DNA of 64,000 nt from DASVEE01 sp036380735 (lineage in GTDB: Bacteria; Acidobacteriota; Thermoanaerobaculia; Gp7-AA8): positions 22,307 through 86,306 of the forward strand of contig DASVEE010000009.1 in assembly GCA_036380735.1 (NCBI GenBank), read 5' to 3'. The position numbers and the translations under genes were made by a program. Position 1 is the stretch's first letter; each line of letters begins with the position of its first letter. This document shows positions 17,225 through 25,628 of this stretch, piece after piece. The notes under the pieces were generated by a model that was given only the letters and a program-made list of their open reading frames with translations, made no database searches and was not told the DNA's origin.

Positions 17225-18700
17225 ATGATGACGCTCGGTGCACTGCTTTGTGAACGTGCGAAGAACGATGCGGATCGCCTGGCGTTCGCCGTCGACGATG
17301 CGCGCCTGACCTTCGCCGGCTTGTTCGAGGAAGCTTCGGCGGTGGCGGCGGCGATGGCCCAGGCAGGCGTGGAGCCCGGTGACCGCGTCGTGCTGCTGTT
17401 GCCCGCGGGCCTCGACTTCGTCCGCCACTTCTACGCCATCCAACTCCTCGCTGCCACGAGCTGCGCGATGAATCCGTACGTTCCTGAAGAGACGGCGTTG
17501 CGCCGCGCTCAGAAGGTGCGTCCACGCCTCATCGTGACGGCGCCGCTGACGCCCTCGTCTCAGCCCAGTTCGTACGATCTGTCCCGGCAATCCCCCGACG
17601 CCATCGCTTTCCTGCAACCGACCTCCGGCACCTCGGGTGAATCGCGCTTCGTGATGGTCTCCCACCGCGCCATCGCGGCCATCCAGCGCTCCAGCGAAAT
17701 CGACATGGGAATGTCGCCCGCCGACATCCTCGTCAGTTGGGTTCCCCCCTGGCACGACCTCGGGCTCGTACGCTTCATGATCGGGCCGGTCTCGTGGGGC
17801 GGTTCCTGCCACATCGTCCCGCCGGCGATCCAGACCATCCCCCAGTGGCTGGCCAAGGTGAGCGAAGTGCGGGCGACGACCACCGGCGCGCCCGACTTCG
17901 CCTGGCGTCTGGCCGCGCGGCTCGTCGATCCCGCGAAGGTCGACCTGACGTCGCTCCGCCACGCCACCAACGGCGGGGAGCCCGTTCGCCTCAGCACCAT
18001 CACCACGTTCGAGGAGCGCTTCGGCCTCCGCAACGTGATCCGCCCCGGCTACGGGCTCGCCGAAGCCACCCTCGGCGTCTCGACCGCGCGCCCCGGCGAA
18101 CCGCTGCGCACCGACGCGCGGGGCAACGTCGCCTGCGGCCGTCCGTTGAGCGGCGTCGAGGTGCGGCTGGCCGAGGATGGCGAGATCCTCGTGCGCGGCG
18201 CATCGGTCTTCGCCGGCTACTTCGAGGCGGAGGAAGCGACGGCCCGGACGCTCCTCGACGGTTGGCTGCACACCGGCGACATCGGCTCCCTCGACGCCGA
18301 CGGCCACCTCTACGTCCTCGGGCGCAAACGAGCGATGCTCAAACGCGGCGGCGCCGTGCTCGCGCCGCGCGAGCTGGAAGAAGTGGCGTTGACGGTCGCA
18401 GGCGTGAAGCTCGCCGCGGCGGTAGGCATCGCCCGCGAGACGACGGAGGAGATCGTCGTCGCCGTCGAGATCGAAGCGCATGCGGAGACAGATTCGGAGC
18501 GGCTGGCGCTGGCGGTCGTGCAGGCGCTGCAGCGCGCCCTCGGCTTTGCGCCGGAGCGCGTCGTCGTCCTGAAGCCGCGCACCATCGCCCGGACCTACAA
18601 CGGCAAGATCCGCCACGACGTCTTCCGCAACGCGCTCGCCGCCGGGGAGCTCGACGAGGCGATCGTCTTCAGCTCGTCAGGTCGCGCAAACGCCGGCTGA
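17225..18700 (+). CDS. AMP-dependent acyl ligase (fatty acyl-AMP/CoA ligase-like)
   Basis: This adenylate-forming enzyme activates a carboxylic acid with ATP. The P-loop-like motif is degenerate but clear (FLQPTSGTSGESRFVMVSH). Other motifs are SWVPPWHDLGL, GYGLAEATLG, the adenylate-binding WLHTGDIGSLDADGHLYVLG, and the catalytic Lys segment YNGKIRHDV near the C-terminus. PPWHDLGL resembles fatty acyl-AMP ligases (PxxHDxGL), which load acyl carrier proteins. That fits the ACP gene encoded head-on just downstream. ATG 17225 or 17228 opens directly on the family N-terminus (MTLGALLCERA); an in-frame ATG at 17186 would add 13 atypical hydrophobic residues. The 3' end overlaps the convergent acyltransferase gene by 32 bases. 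Substrate unknown. Confidence 0.85.
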   Translation: MMTLGALLCERAKNDADRLAFAVDDARLTFAGLFEEASAVAAAMAQAGVEPGDRVVLLLPAGLDFVRHFYAIQLLAATSCAMNPYVPEETALRRAQKVRPRLIVTAPLTPSSQPSSYDLSRQSPDAIAFLQPTSGTSGESRFVMVSHRAIAAIQRSSEIDMGMSPADILVSWVPPWHDLGLVRFMIGPVSWGGSCHIVPPAIQTIPQWLAKVSEVRATTTGAPDFAWRLAARLVDPAKVDLTSLRHATNGGEPVRLSTITTFEERFGLRNVIRPGYGLAEATLGVSTARPGEPLRTDARGNVACGRPLSGVEVRLAEDGEILVRGASVFAGYFEAEEATARTLLDGWLHTGDIGSLDADGHLYVLGRKRAMLKRGGAVLAPRELEEVALTVAGVKLAAAVGIARETTEEIVVAVEIEAHAETDSERLALAVVQALQRALGFAPERVVVLKPRTIARTYNGKIRHDVFRNALAAGELDEAIVFSSSGRANAG

Positions 18701-19241
18701 GCGGCGCACCATCGAGCTGCCGCTCCAGCCATGCGGCCGCAGCAGCGGCGAGCGCCTCTTCGCTGCCCGCACTGAGCGGTTCGCCGACGATGATTTCGAT
18801 GCGCGAGCCCCGCCAGCGCGCCCACAGCGGCACGATCGGAGCGCCGGTGATCCGCGCCAGAGCAAACGCGCCGCGCGCGAGCCGCAGCGTGCCGCCGCGG
18901 AACGGCACCGCCATCCGCGCCCCGAATTCACCATCGAACGCGGCCGAGACCAGCCCCCCCTCGCGCAACTTCTGCACGGCCCGGGCAAAGGCGAGCGCCC
19001 GCTGCTGCTCGTCCGGCTGCCGCCGGATCCCGAGAAAGTCGCGTCCCAGCCGGTCGACATACGCGGAGATCCCGTAGAACGGCCCGACATGAAAGAACGC
19101 CACAATCGCCGTCCCTTCGATCTTCGTCGGGTTCGGCAACACCAGCTCCGCAATCCGCCGCCGCCCCAGCCGCTGCAACACCACACTGCGCCGCTCCTCC
19201 CCGAGCAGCCGCAGAAACGGCGCGACGACCCGCGCAATCAT
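18669..19241 (-). CDS. Lysophospholipid acyltransferase-like protein (HtrB/LpxL-like)
   Basis: This 190-residue protein resembles LPLAT/HtrB acyltransferases. AFFHVGPFYGI supplies the acceptor His with a following Gly-Pro. AAFDGEFGARMAVPFRGG is the second conserved block. GAPIVPLWARWRGSRIEIIVG is the characteristic 'apivp' strand and product-binding region. It is much shorter than LpxL (about 300 residues) and lacks the N-terminal membrane helix, so it is probably peripheral. Its ATG overlaps the stop of the ACP gene (ATGA), so acyl-ACP made by the neighbouring ligase is the obvious donor (inference). The acceptor, whether lipid, peptide or polyketide-like, cannot be told. The head-on overlap with the ligase gene makes antisense control of the 3' ends possible. 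Confidence 0.75.
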   Translation of the reverse strand: MIARVVAPFLRLLGEERRSVVLQRLGRRRIAELVLPNPTKIEGTAIVAFFHVGPFYGISAYVDRLGRDFLGIRRQPDEQQRALAFARAVQKLREGGLVSAAFDGEFGARMAVPFRGGTLRLARGAFALARITGAPIVPLWARWRGSRIEIIVGEPLSAGSEEALAAAAAAWLERQLDGAPLSRRLRDLTS

Positions 19242-19456
19242 GGCTCCACGCGCGCCATCAACCGCCGCATCGTGAGCGTGTCACTGCTCAGCAGATCCGT
19301 GACCGTGACCCCAAAGCGCTGCTCCACATCGAGCAACAACTCCGCAACCGCAACCGAGTCGAGCCCGAGGCCCGCACTGCCGAGAGGCAGATCCAGATCC
19401 GCGTCACCGACCGGCCGCGCCGCCCGCGCGGCGACCAGGTCAAGAAGGGCAGACAT
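19238..19456 (-). CDS. Acyl carrier protein
   Basis: This is a 72-residue ACP. The 4'-phosphopantetheine attachment Ser lies in GLGLDSVAVAELLLDVEQRF (Ser34), preceded by helix 1 (SALLDLVAARAA) and followed by the usual FGVTVTDLLSSDTLTMRRL region of helices III-IV. Many ACPs have DSL/DSM here; DSV is a normal variant. It is not next to fatty-acid synthase genes, so it is probably a dedicated carrier for the adjacent ligase and acyltransferase. The start ATG 19456 has AAGAAGGG within about 15 bases on the other strand only, so no clear Shine-Dalgarno was seen. The stop overlaps the acyltransferase start by four bases, indicating one operon. Confidence 0.85.
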   Translation of the reverse strand: MSALLDLVAARAARPVGDADLDLPLGSAGLGLDSVAVAELLLDVEQRFGVTVTDLLSSDTLTMRRLMARVEP

Positions 19457-19597
19457 GAGCGCGGATTCTAGTGGGAAGGGAACCGTCACGAAAGTACGGC
19501 AGCGATAGCTGCCGCCCGTCGAAGTATCATCGATACATCCGGCAGGAAATGGGCGCCGTTTTTGCTGCGACGGCGTATCTTCGGGAGGATACCGACG

Positions 19598-20323
19598 ATG
19601 ATTCATCGCGCATGCGTTCTCATCGTGGCCTTGTGGTTTCCGGCGTTTGCGTCGGCGGGTTCGCCTGCGGAGATCCCGGACATGTTGCACCACGCCGAAA
19701 CCGGTGAAGTCGCGTGGATCGCAGCGGAGGCGGCCATCGACTCCAGTGGCCGTTTTCGAGAGGATCTCTTTGGGATCAGGTTGTCGACGGCGCGTCGGAA
19801 CGCGCGGTTGAATGGCACGGCAGAGAATTGCCGATTTTTCAGCGGTCCGACTCCCGATCACTTCAAACCGACGAACACGCTCGAGGATCTCGCCACTCAT
19901 GCCGAGACCGTCGTCTCCGGCAGGATCGCTGCCGCGCGACAGGGTTTCTGGTTTGGGATTCCCGGTACTTTGATTCGGCTTCGGGCGACTTGGCTGACGA
20001 ATCAGCCGCACAGCACGGATACGTTCCTCTTCTACCAACTGGCGAAAATTCCGACCGCTGAGGGGCTCGTGTGCGCTCAGCCGCTGGGCGAGTTCGTGCC
20101 CCCCGCCGTGGGCGACCGCGTATTGATCTACCAGATGGGAAGCGCGACCCCGATCGAGAGTGGTCAGGTGCTCTGGGTCAGTGCGAGGGAAGTGATTCAC
20201 GAATCCCGCGGCCGCAAAGTTCTTCTTCCGAAGGCTCTCGCTGCCGCGAATCAAGAGGCGAACTATGACCTCCTCGAGCGCCGAACACTCTCGCTGATCA
20301 AGGCAAAGTCCGATCGGCACTGA
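19598..20323 (+). CDS. Secreted protein of unknown function
   Basis: This 241-residue exported protein begins with a typical signal peptide (MIHRACVLIVALWFPAFASAG). GGGAGGAT about 8 bases upstream supports ATG 19598 over an in-frame codon at 19562. The mature part contains two Cys (CRFF near 83 and LVCAQP near 161). It has a beta-rich middle with VVSGRIAAARQGFWFGIPG and TLIRLRATWL. The wording of these strands, followed by GEFVPPAVGDRVLIY, suggests a small barrel domain dealing with 'outflow' surfaces, but I do not recognise a family. It is followed 9 bases later by the matrixin-like protease gene, so the two are likely co-expressed. A protease inhibitor or chaperone role would be a guess. 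Confidence 0.65.
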   Translation: MIHRACVLIVALWFPAFASAGSPAEIPDMLHHAETGEVAWIAAEAAIDSSGRFREDLFGIRLSTARRNARLNGTAENCRFFSGPTPDHFKPTNTLEDLATHAETVVSGRIAAARQGFWFGIPGTLIRLRATWLTNQPHSTDTFLFYQLAKIPTAEGLVCAQPLGEFVPPAVGDRVLIYQMGSATPIESGQVLWVSAREVIHESRGRKVLLPKALAAANQEANYDLLERRTLSLIKAKSDRH

Positions 20324-20332
20324 GGCGAGCAC

Positions 20333-21520
20333 ATGAAGCGCTTCGTACTCGCCGTCAGCGTCGCTGCTGGTCTATCTTCGTCTCCCGTGCGTGCGCAATG
20401 CGCCAGTCAGTACTATGCGGAGAACTTCGTGGGCTCGATACGGTTTGTCGTCGGAAGCGGATGGGCTGCGAACGGTAAGGACGCACCTCCCATTGGCTCC
20501 GCGATCGCGATCTGGACATCGGCTTGCTCCGGCACGGGTAGCGCATACCCCACTCTGACTACGGGAGAAACCGCCGACATCACGATCGAGGTGAATTACG
20601 TTGCCGGCCGGATGCCGAACCAGGTCAACCTCGACTCGTGCGCATGGTTCAACCATGACCTCGTCAACAACCGTGTGGTTGGCGGCACGATCGAGATCTT
20701 TCAGGAAACGGCTAACGGCGCCGATTGCATCTGGGTGATGCCGCACGCCACGTTGGACAACGTGATCGCGCATGAGATCGGCCATGTGTTGGGTCTTGCC
20801 AATTCTGGTTGTTCGGGAACGCTGATGGGACCAGATTGGCCAACAAGCGGTCCCACCACCGAAGAATGCGCAGCCGTGGACGCGGCGACAACAACTCCGG
20901 ACGAGCTCCCTCCGCCACCACAAAATCCAAACCACGGCACGCCATTCTTCGAAGGTTGGTGGTGCGACAACGGCTGGTGCGACCCGCTTCTCTTCGACTT
21001 GAACAACGATGGAATCAACACTACAGGCATCGGCGAAGCCGTCTGGTTCGACGTCGATGGCGATGGCTCCCAGGAGCTCGTCGGCTGGACCAATCCCGCG
21101 ACGATGGAAGGCTTCCTCTGGCTGGATCTCGAAGGAAAGAACCGTGTCGAGAACGGCGGTGAGCTGTTTGGAATCGGCACCGTCATGCCGGATGGAACGA
21201 AGGCACGTGGCGGCTTCGAGGCGCTGGCGTCGTACGACACCAGTGTGCGGGGCGGCAACTCCGACGGCCAGATCGACGAGGAGGATGACGTCTGGACGAA
21301 GCTCCGGCTGTGGGTCGACGCCGATCATGACGGCGTTTGTGATCCCGGCGAGACGGCTCCCATCGCCCGCTACGGCATCGCCGCGATCGACCTCTCTTCC
21401 GTGGAGTTGAATGCGTTTGACGCCGCCGGCAACCTGCACGTGCGTCGTGGGCGCTTCACGAAGCGAGGTGGCGGCTACTTCCTCATCGAAGAAGTCGGCT
21501 TCCGCAGGGCTGACCAGTAG
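20333..21520 (+). CDS. Matrixin-like secreted metalloprotease with Ca-binding-like tail
   Basis: This 395-residue exported protein has a signal peptide (MKRFVLAVSVAAGLSSSPVRA). The zinc site is HEIGHVLGLAN at 147-157, with a Met-turn candidate GTLMGPDW just after. In matrixins the pattern is HExxHxxGxxH; here the eleventh position is Asn, so the third zinc ligand is altered and activity is uncertain. After a Pro-rich linker (ELPPPPQNPNHG) come Asp-rich loops (FDLNNDGINTTG, FDVDGDGSQELVG, WVDADHDGVCDPGE) typical of dockerin/EF-hand-like calcium sites. The C-terminus is beta-rich. It is encoded 9 bases after another secreted protein, and its TAG stop lies at the edge of a 9-bp repeat element. 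Confidence 0.78.
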   Translation: MKRFVLAVSVAAGLSSSPVRAQCASQYYAENFVGSIRFVVGSGWAANGKDAPPIGSAIAIWTSACSGTGSAYPTLTTGETADITIEVNYVAGRMPNQVNLDSCAWFNHDLVNNRVVGGTIEIFQETANGADCIWVMPHATLDNVIAHEIGHVLGLANSGCSGTLMGPDWPTSGPTTEECAAVDAATTTPDELPPPPQNPNHGTPFFEGWWCDNGWCDPLLFDLNNDGINTTGIGEAVWFDVDGDGSQELVGWTNPATMEGFLWLDLEGKNRVENGGELFGIGTVMPDGTKARGGFEALASYDTSVRGGNSDGQIDEEDDVWTKLRLWVDADHDGVCDPGETAPIARYGIAAIDLSSVELNAFDAAGNLHVRRGRFTKRGGGYFLIEEVGFRRADQ

Positions 21521-21601
21521 AACGAATAGGGACAGATCGGACCTGCCTTTGTCCCATTCGTCCTATCCGTCCCATTTGTCCCATTGGTCCTATCGTTCCC
21601 C
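21518..21601. repeat. 9-bp-unit inverted element between convergent genes
   Basis: The forward arm is degenerate (ACGAATAGGGACAGATCGGACC). The reverse arm has five units and ends TCCTATCGTTCCCC, sharing its last base with the uvrA-like stop codon. It fills the whole gap between the protease and UvrA-like genes, so it may also serve as a bidirectional 3' end. Confidence 0.85.
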
Positions 21602-24351
21602 TACGAAACCGCCCGCCCGGCCACCGCCCCTACGTTCAAGTACCGCCCCGTGACACTGCGCGGATTCGCCGCAATTTCCTCCGGCGTACCAACAGCCACG
21701 ATTTCGCCGCCCTGGTCTCCGCCTTCCGGGCCGAGGTCGATGATCCAGTCGGCTTGCTCGATGAGCTGCGTGTTGTGCTCGATCACCAGCACGGAGTTGC
21801 CCCGCTCCTGGAGGTCGCGGAACGTCTTGATGAGCTGTTCCACGTCGCTGTGGTGGAGGCCGGTCGTCGGCTCGTCGAAGAGGAAGAGGCGCGGCTTGGC
21901 CGTTTCCGCGGTCTTCGCTGCTTCGGCCAGGAACTGCGCGAGCTTCAGGCGTTGCGCTTCTCCGCCCGACAGCGAGTCCGTCGACTGCCCCAGACGAAGG
22001 TAGCCGAGGCCGACGGAGCGGAGGGCGTCGAGGCGCTTGAGGAGGGCGCGCTTGTCGACGAAGAACTTCGACGCTTCGTCCACGGTCAGCGCGAGGATGT
22101 CGCCGACGTCCTTCCCCTTGTAGCGCACCTTCATCACGTGGTCGCCGAAGCGGCGGCCGTTGCATTTGTCGCAGACCACTTCCACGTCGGCCAGGAACTG
22201 CATGTCGATCGTGACGGTGCCGGCGCCCTGACACGTTTCGCAACGGCCGCCGTTGGTGTTGAAGGAGAACATCCCCGCCGTGACGCCGTTCAGCTTCGCG
22301 CCCGTCGTGTCGGCGAGGATCTTCCGGATCTCGTCCCACGCCTTGATGTACGTCGCCGGGTTCGAGCGCGTGGAGCGCCCGATCGGCGACTGGTCGACGA
22401 ACTCGATGTCGTAGATCTTGTCGACGCCGGTGAGCTCACCCTTTCCGCATTCGAGACCCGCTACCCCGCGCACGTCCCGCTGGTAACGGTTGTAGAGGCA
22501 GTTGCGGATCAGCGTCGACTTGCCGGAGCCGCTGACGCCGGTGATGGCGACGAGCTGCCCCAGGGGGATGTCGACGTCGACGCCTTTCAGGTTGTGCTCG
22601 CGCGCGCCGCGGATCGAGATCACACCCTTGTCGGGCCGTGCCTCATTCGTACGCGCCGGCGCCGCCGGTCCGTCGTAGCCCTTCGAGACGCCGGAGTAGA
22701 GCACCTCGCCGCCGTATTCACCGGCGCCGGGCCCGAGCTCCACGTTGTAGTCCGCGCCGCTGATGATGGTCGGATCGTGCTCCACGACGACGACCGTGTT
22801 GCCGGCGTTGCGCAGGCGCTTGAGCACCGCGAGCAGCCGTTCGCTGTCGCGCGCGTGCAGCCCCACCGTCGGCTCGTCGATGACGTACATCGTCTCCGTG
22901 AGCGAGCTGCCGAGGGCCGCCGCGAGGTTGATGCGCTGCGACTCGCCGCCGGAGAGCGTGCGCGTCTGCCGGTCGAGCGTCAGGTACGAGAGGCCGACCT
23001 CGTCTAGATAGACGAGGCGGTTGACGATCTCGCGGCGCAGATGGCCGGCGAGCGCCTCTTCCGTCTTCGACAGCGCCAGATACTCCCAGAAGCGGCGCGC
23101 CGACTTCACGTCCATGTGGAAGAGGTTGCCGACGGTCAGCTCCCGGAACTTCACGTTGTCCGCCGCGGCCTTCAGGCGCGAGCCGTTGCACTTCGGGCAC
23201 GGCTCGTACGACCGGTACTTCGCCAGCTTCACCCGGACGTGGATCTTGTACTTCTTCGTCTCCAGCCACTCGAAGAAGCCCTTGATGCCGTACCACTTGC
23301 TGCGGCCGTTGTAGAGCAGATCCCACTCCGCCGGCGTGAGGTCCTTGATCGGCACGTCGAGGCGCAGCCCGTACTTTTTCGCTCCCTTGGCCAGGTCCTC
23401 GTAGCAGTCCTCGTAGCCGGCCGAGTTCCACGGCGCGACCGGCATCTCGTCGAGCCGCAGGTCGCGGTTCGGGATCACCTTCTCCATGTCGATGCCGATG
23501 ATGCGGCCGTAGCCCTGGCAGTTCTGGCAGGCGCCGAGCGGCGAGTTGAAGGAGAAGAGGTGCGGCACCGGCTCGAGGAACTCCGAGCCGCACTTGTTGC
23601 ACGCGAACCTCGACGTGAAGCGGTGGCTCAGCCATCCCTCGGCTGACTCCTCGAGGATGTTGACGTTCCCCTTCGACACCTCGAACGCCTGCTCGATCGC
23701 CTCGGTGAGCTGCGTGCGGCGCTCCTCGTCGATGCGCAGGCGGTTGATCACCAGCTCCAGCGAGGAGAAGCCGGTCGTATCGAGCTCGTTGAGGTCGCGG
23801 ATCTCGCCGCCGACCCAGGCGCGGAAGTAGCCCGCCTTGATGAGCTGCTCCAGCACGATGCCGATGTTGTCGGCGTCGAAGAAAATCGGCGCCAGGACGA
23901 CGGTGCGCTTGCCCGAGATGCTCTCCAGCAGCTCGTTCGTGATCGACTCCGGCGTCTCCTTCCGCACGCGGACGTGGCAGTCGGGGCACCACGTCTCGCC
24001 GGCGTACGTCATGAAGAGCCGGATGTGGTCGGCGAGCTCCGTGGCCGTCGCCACCGTGGAGCGCGCGTTCTTCACGGAGTTCTTCTGCTCGATCGAGATG
24101 GCCGGCAGGATGTTGTCGATCTCGTCGACGTCGGGCCGGTCGATGCGCTCCAGGAACTGGCGAACGTACGTCGACATCGATTCGACGAACCGCCGCTGCC
24201 CTTCGGCATAGAGCGTATTGAACGCGAGCGACGACTTCCCCGACCCCGACGGCCCGGTGATCACCGTCAGCTGCCGCTGAGGGATGTCGACCGAAACGTT
24301 CTTGAGGTTGTGGGTCCGCGCGCCGCGAATGGAGATCGTGCGTGAGGCCAT
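21601..24351 (-). CDS. uvrA: UvrA-family excinuclease ATPase, divergent paralogue
   Basis: This 916-residue tandem ABC ATPase belongs to the UvrA family, the damage sensor of nucleotide excision repair. Walker A motifs are GPSGSGKSS (near 33) and GVSGSGKST (near 620). Signatures are LSGGESQRINLA and LSGGEAQRLKLA. Zinc-type Cys pairs occur at WCPDC, CNKCGSEF, CPKCNGS, and CETC...CDKC. Several segments depart from housekeeping UvrA: STYVRQFLERIDRPDVDEID where YARQFLGQM is usual, ATATELADHIRLFMTYAGE, IKAWDEIRKILADT, and AEAAKTAETAKPRLFLFDEP. The UvrB-binding region also looks shortened. It may therefore be a second UvrA-like protein linked to resistance or alternative repair, although it could be the only UvrA of this lineage. 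Confidence 0.85.
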   Translation of the reverse strand: MASRTISIRGARTHNLKNVSVDIPQRQLTVITGPSGSGKSSLAFNTLYAEGQRRFVESMSTYVRQFLERIDRPDVDEIDNILPAISIEQKNSVKNARSTVATATELADHIRLFMTYAGETWCPDCHVRVRKETPESITNELLESISGKRTVVLAPIFFDADNIGIVLEQLIKAGYFRAWVGGEIRDLNELDTTGFSSLELVINRLRIDEERRTQLTEAIEQAFEVSKGNVNILEESAEGWLSHRFTSRFACNKCGSEFLEPVPHLFSFNSPLGACQNCQGYGRIIGIDMEKVIPNRDLRLDEMPVAPWNSAGYEDCYEDLAKGAKKYGLRLDVPIKDLTPAEWDLLYNGRSKWYGIKGFFEWLETKKYKIHVRVKLAKYRSYEPCPKCNGSRLKAAADNVKFRELTVGNLFHMDVKSARRFWEYLALSKTEEALAGHLRREIVNRLVYLDEVGLSYLTLDRQTRTLSGGESQRINLAAALGSSLTETMYVIDEPTVGLHARDSERLLAVLKRLRNAGNTVVVVEHDPTIISGADYNVELGPGAGEYGGEVLYSGVSKGYDGPAAPARTNEARPDKGVISIRGAREHNLKGVDVDIPLGQLVAITGVSGSGKSTLIRNCLYNRYQRDVRGVAGLECGKGELTGVDKIYDIEFVDQSPIGRSTRSNPATYIKAWDEIRKILADTTGAKLNGVTAGMFSFNTNGGRCETCQGAGTVTIDMQFLADVEVVCDKCNGRRFGDHVMKVRYKGKDVGDILALTVDEASKFFVDKRALLKRLDALRSVGLGYLRLGQSTDSLSGGEAQRLKLAQFLAEAAKTAETAKPRLFLFDEPTTGLHHSDVEQLIKTFRDLQERGNSVLVIEHNTQLIEQADWIIDLGPEGGDQGGEIVAVGTPEEIAANPRSVTGRYLNVGAVAGRAVS

Positions 24352-24415
24352 AGGGAGTAGAAAACCATTCCAACCCCGATTGTCATCCCGGTCCGGCCTC
24401 GTGGCTGGGCGGTGG

Positions 24416-24440
24416 CCTCCCTATTCGTCCTATCGTCCCC
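24416..24440. repeat. 9-bp-unit repeat, short reverse half element
   Basis: CTCCCTATTCGTCCTATCG followed by TCCCCCC contains two reverse units and the outer terminus. It lies in the divergent gap between the uvrA-like and amidohydrolase genes. Confidence 0.7.
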
Positions 24441-24497
24441 CCACCGGACACAAATTCGTCAAATGCCCCGCCCCGCCGCGGGCGTAAAGTGTTCCCC

Positions 24498-25622
24498 ATG
24501 CGCGCCGCCACCCTGGCGCTGTTCCTGACGCTCCTCGCCACGGCCGCCCTGGCGGAGGACCACACCGCCTTCGTCGGCGTCAACGTCCTGTCGATGGAAA
24601 CGGACCGCGCCCTCCTCGGCCAGACCGTCCTCGTCCGCAACGGCCGCATCGCCGACGTCGGCCCACTCGGCACCGTGCCCCTCCCCACCGGCACGCGCGT
24701 CATCTACGGTCATGGGCGCTGGCTCGTCCCGGGCCTGATCGACGCCCACGTGCACGTCGTGGCGGACGACCTTCGCGTCTATCTCGATCACGGCATCACC
24801 ACCGTGCGCGATCTCGCCAGCATCGATCGGGTGATCGCGCTGTCGAAGGAGATCGAGCGCGGCGACCGTATCGGCCCGCGCGTCATCACGGCCGGACGCC
24901 TCATCAACGGGCCGAATCCCGCGGTGCCCGACTTCTCCGTCACCATCGACGACGCCACGAACGCGCAGAAGCTGGTCGATGCCGAGCTCGCGCGCGGCGT
25001 CGTCTGGATCAAGCTCTATCGAGACCTGCCGCAGCCCGTGTACGACGCCGTCGTCGCCGCGGCGCACGCGCGCGGCGCAAAGGTGGCGGGACACGTCTCG
25101 GAGCACATCCACGTCATGCACGCCATGACGCGGCAGGATTCGATCGAGCACCTCGACGGCTACGAGCACGTCCTGCTGCGCAACGGCCGCATCGACACCG
25201 CGCTGATGCCGCTGCTCGCGGAGGAAGCCGCCAAGTCGGGCGTGTGGACCTGCCCCACGCTCTACATCGACAGCGTGCTCTCCCCGGAGATGATCGCCCA
25301 CCGCCGCCTCTTCGTGCGCCACCTGCGCGACGCCGGAGCGCGCCTCGTGGCCGGTACCGACGCCGGCTACCTCGTTCCCGCCGGCACGTCGCTGCACGGT
25401 GAGCTCGAGCAGCTCCGCCTCGCCGGCCTCACGTCGTACGAAGTCCTCCGCGCCGCGACGGCCGATGCCGCGGAGATGCTCGGTCTCAGCGGCGACATCG
25501 GCACCATCGCCGCCGGCAAACGCGCCGACTTCGTGCTGGTGCAGGAGAACCCGCTGGAGAACCTGGCCACATTGCGCAAACCGATCGGCGTGATGGCCCG
25601 CGGCATCTGGCGCCGGCGCTAG
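24498..25622 (+). CDS. Exported amidohydrolase (imidazolonepropionase-like)
   Basis: This 374-residue metal-dependent hydrolase follows a short signal peptide (MRAATLALFLTLLATAALAE). Metal-site motifs are GLIDAHVHVV (HxH near 78), the likely carboxylated Lys in VWIKLYRD near 175, VAGHVSEH and SIEHLDGYEH, and LVAGTDAGYLVP with the catalytic Asp. The C-terminal IAAGKRADFVLVQENPLENL is the closing beta domain. This is the layout of periplasmic 'imidazolonepropionase-like' amidohydrolases that act on cyclic amides or dipeptides. GTG 24489 is in frame, but ATG 24498 begins the signal peptide. A TAAAGT box seven bases before the ATG could allow a near-leaderless mRNA. Substrate unknown. Confidence 0.85.
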   Translation: MRAATLALFLTLLATAALAEDHTAFVGVNVLSMETDRALLGQTVLVRNGRIADVGPLGTVPLPTGTRVIYGHGRWLVPGLIDAHVHVVADDLRVYLDHGITTVRDLASIDRVIALSKEIERGDRIGPRVITAGRLINGPNPAVPDFSVTIDDATNAQKLVDAELARGVVWIKLYRDLPQPVYDAVVAAAHARGAKVAGHVSEHIHVMHAMTRQDSIEHLDGYEHVLLRNGRIDTALMPLLAEEAAKSGVWTCPTLYIDSVLSPEMIAHRRLFVRHLRDAGARLVAGTDAGYLVPAGTSLHGELEQLRLAGLTSYEVLRAATADAAEMLGLSGDIGTIAAGKRADFVLVQENPLENLATLRKPIGVMARGIWRRR

Positions 25623-25628
25623 GATGTC

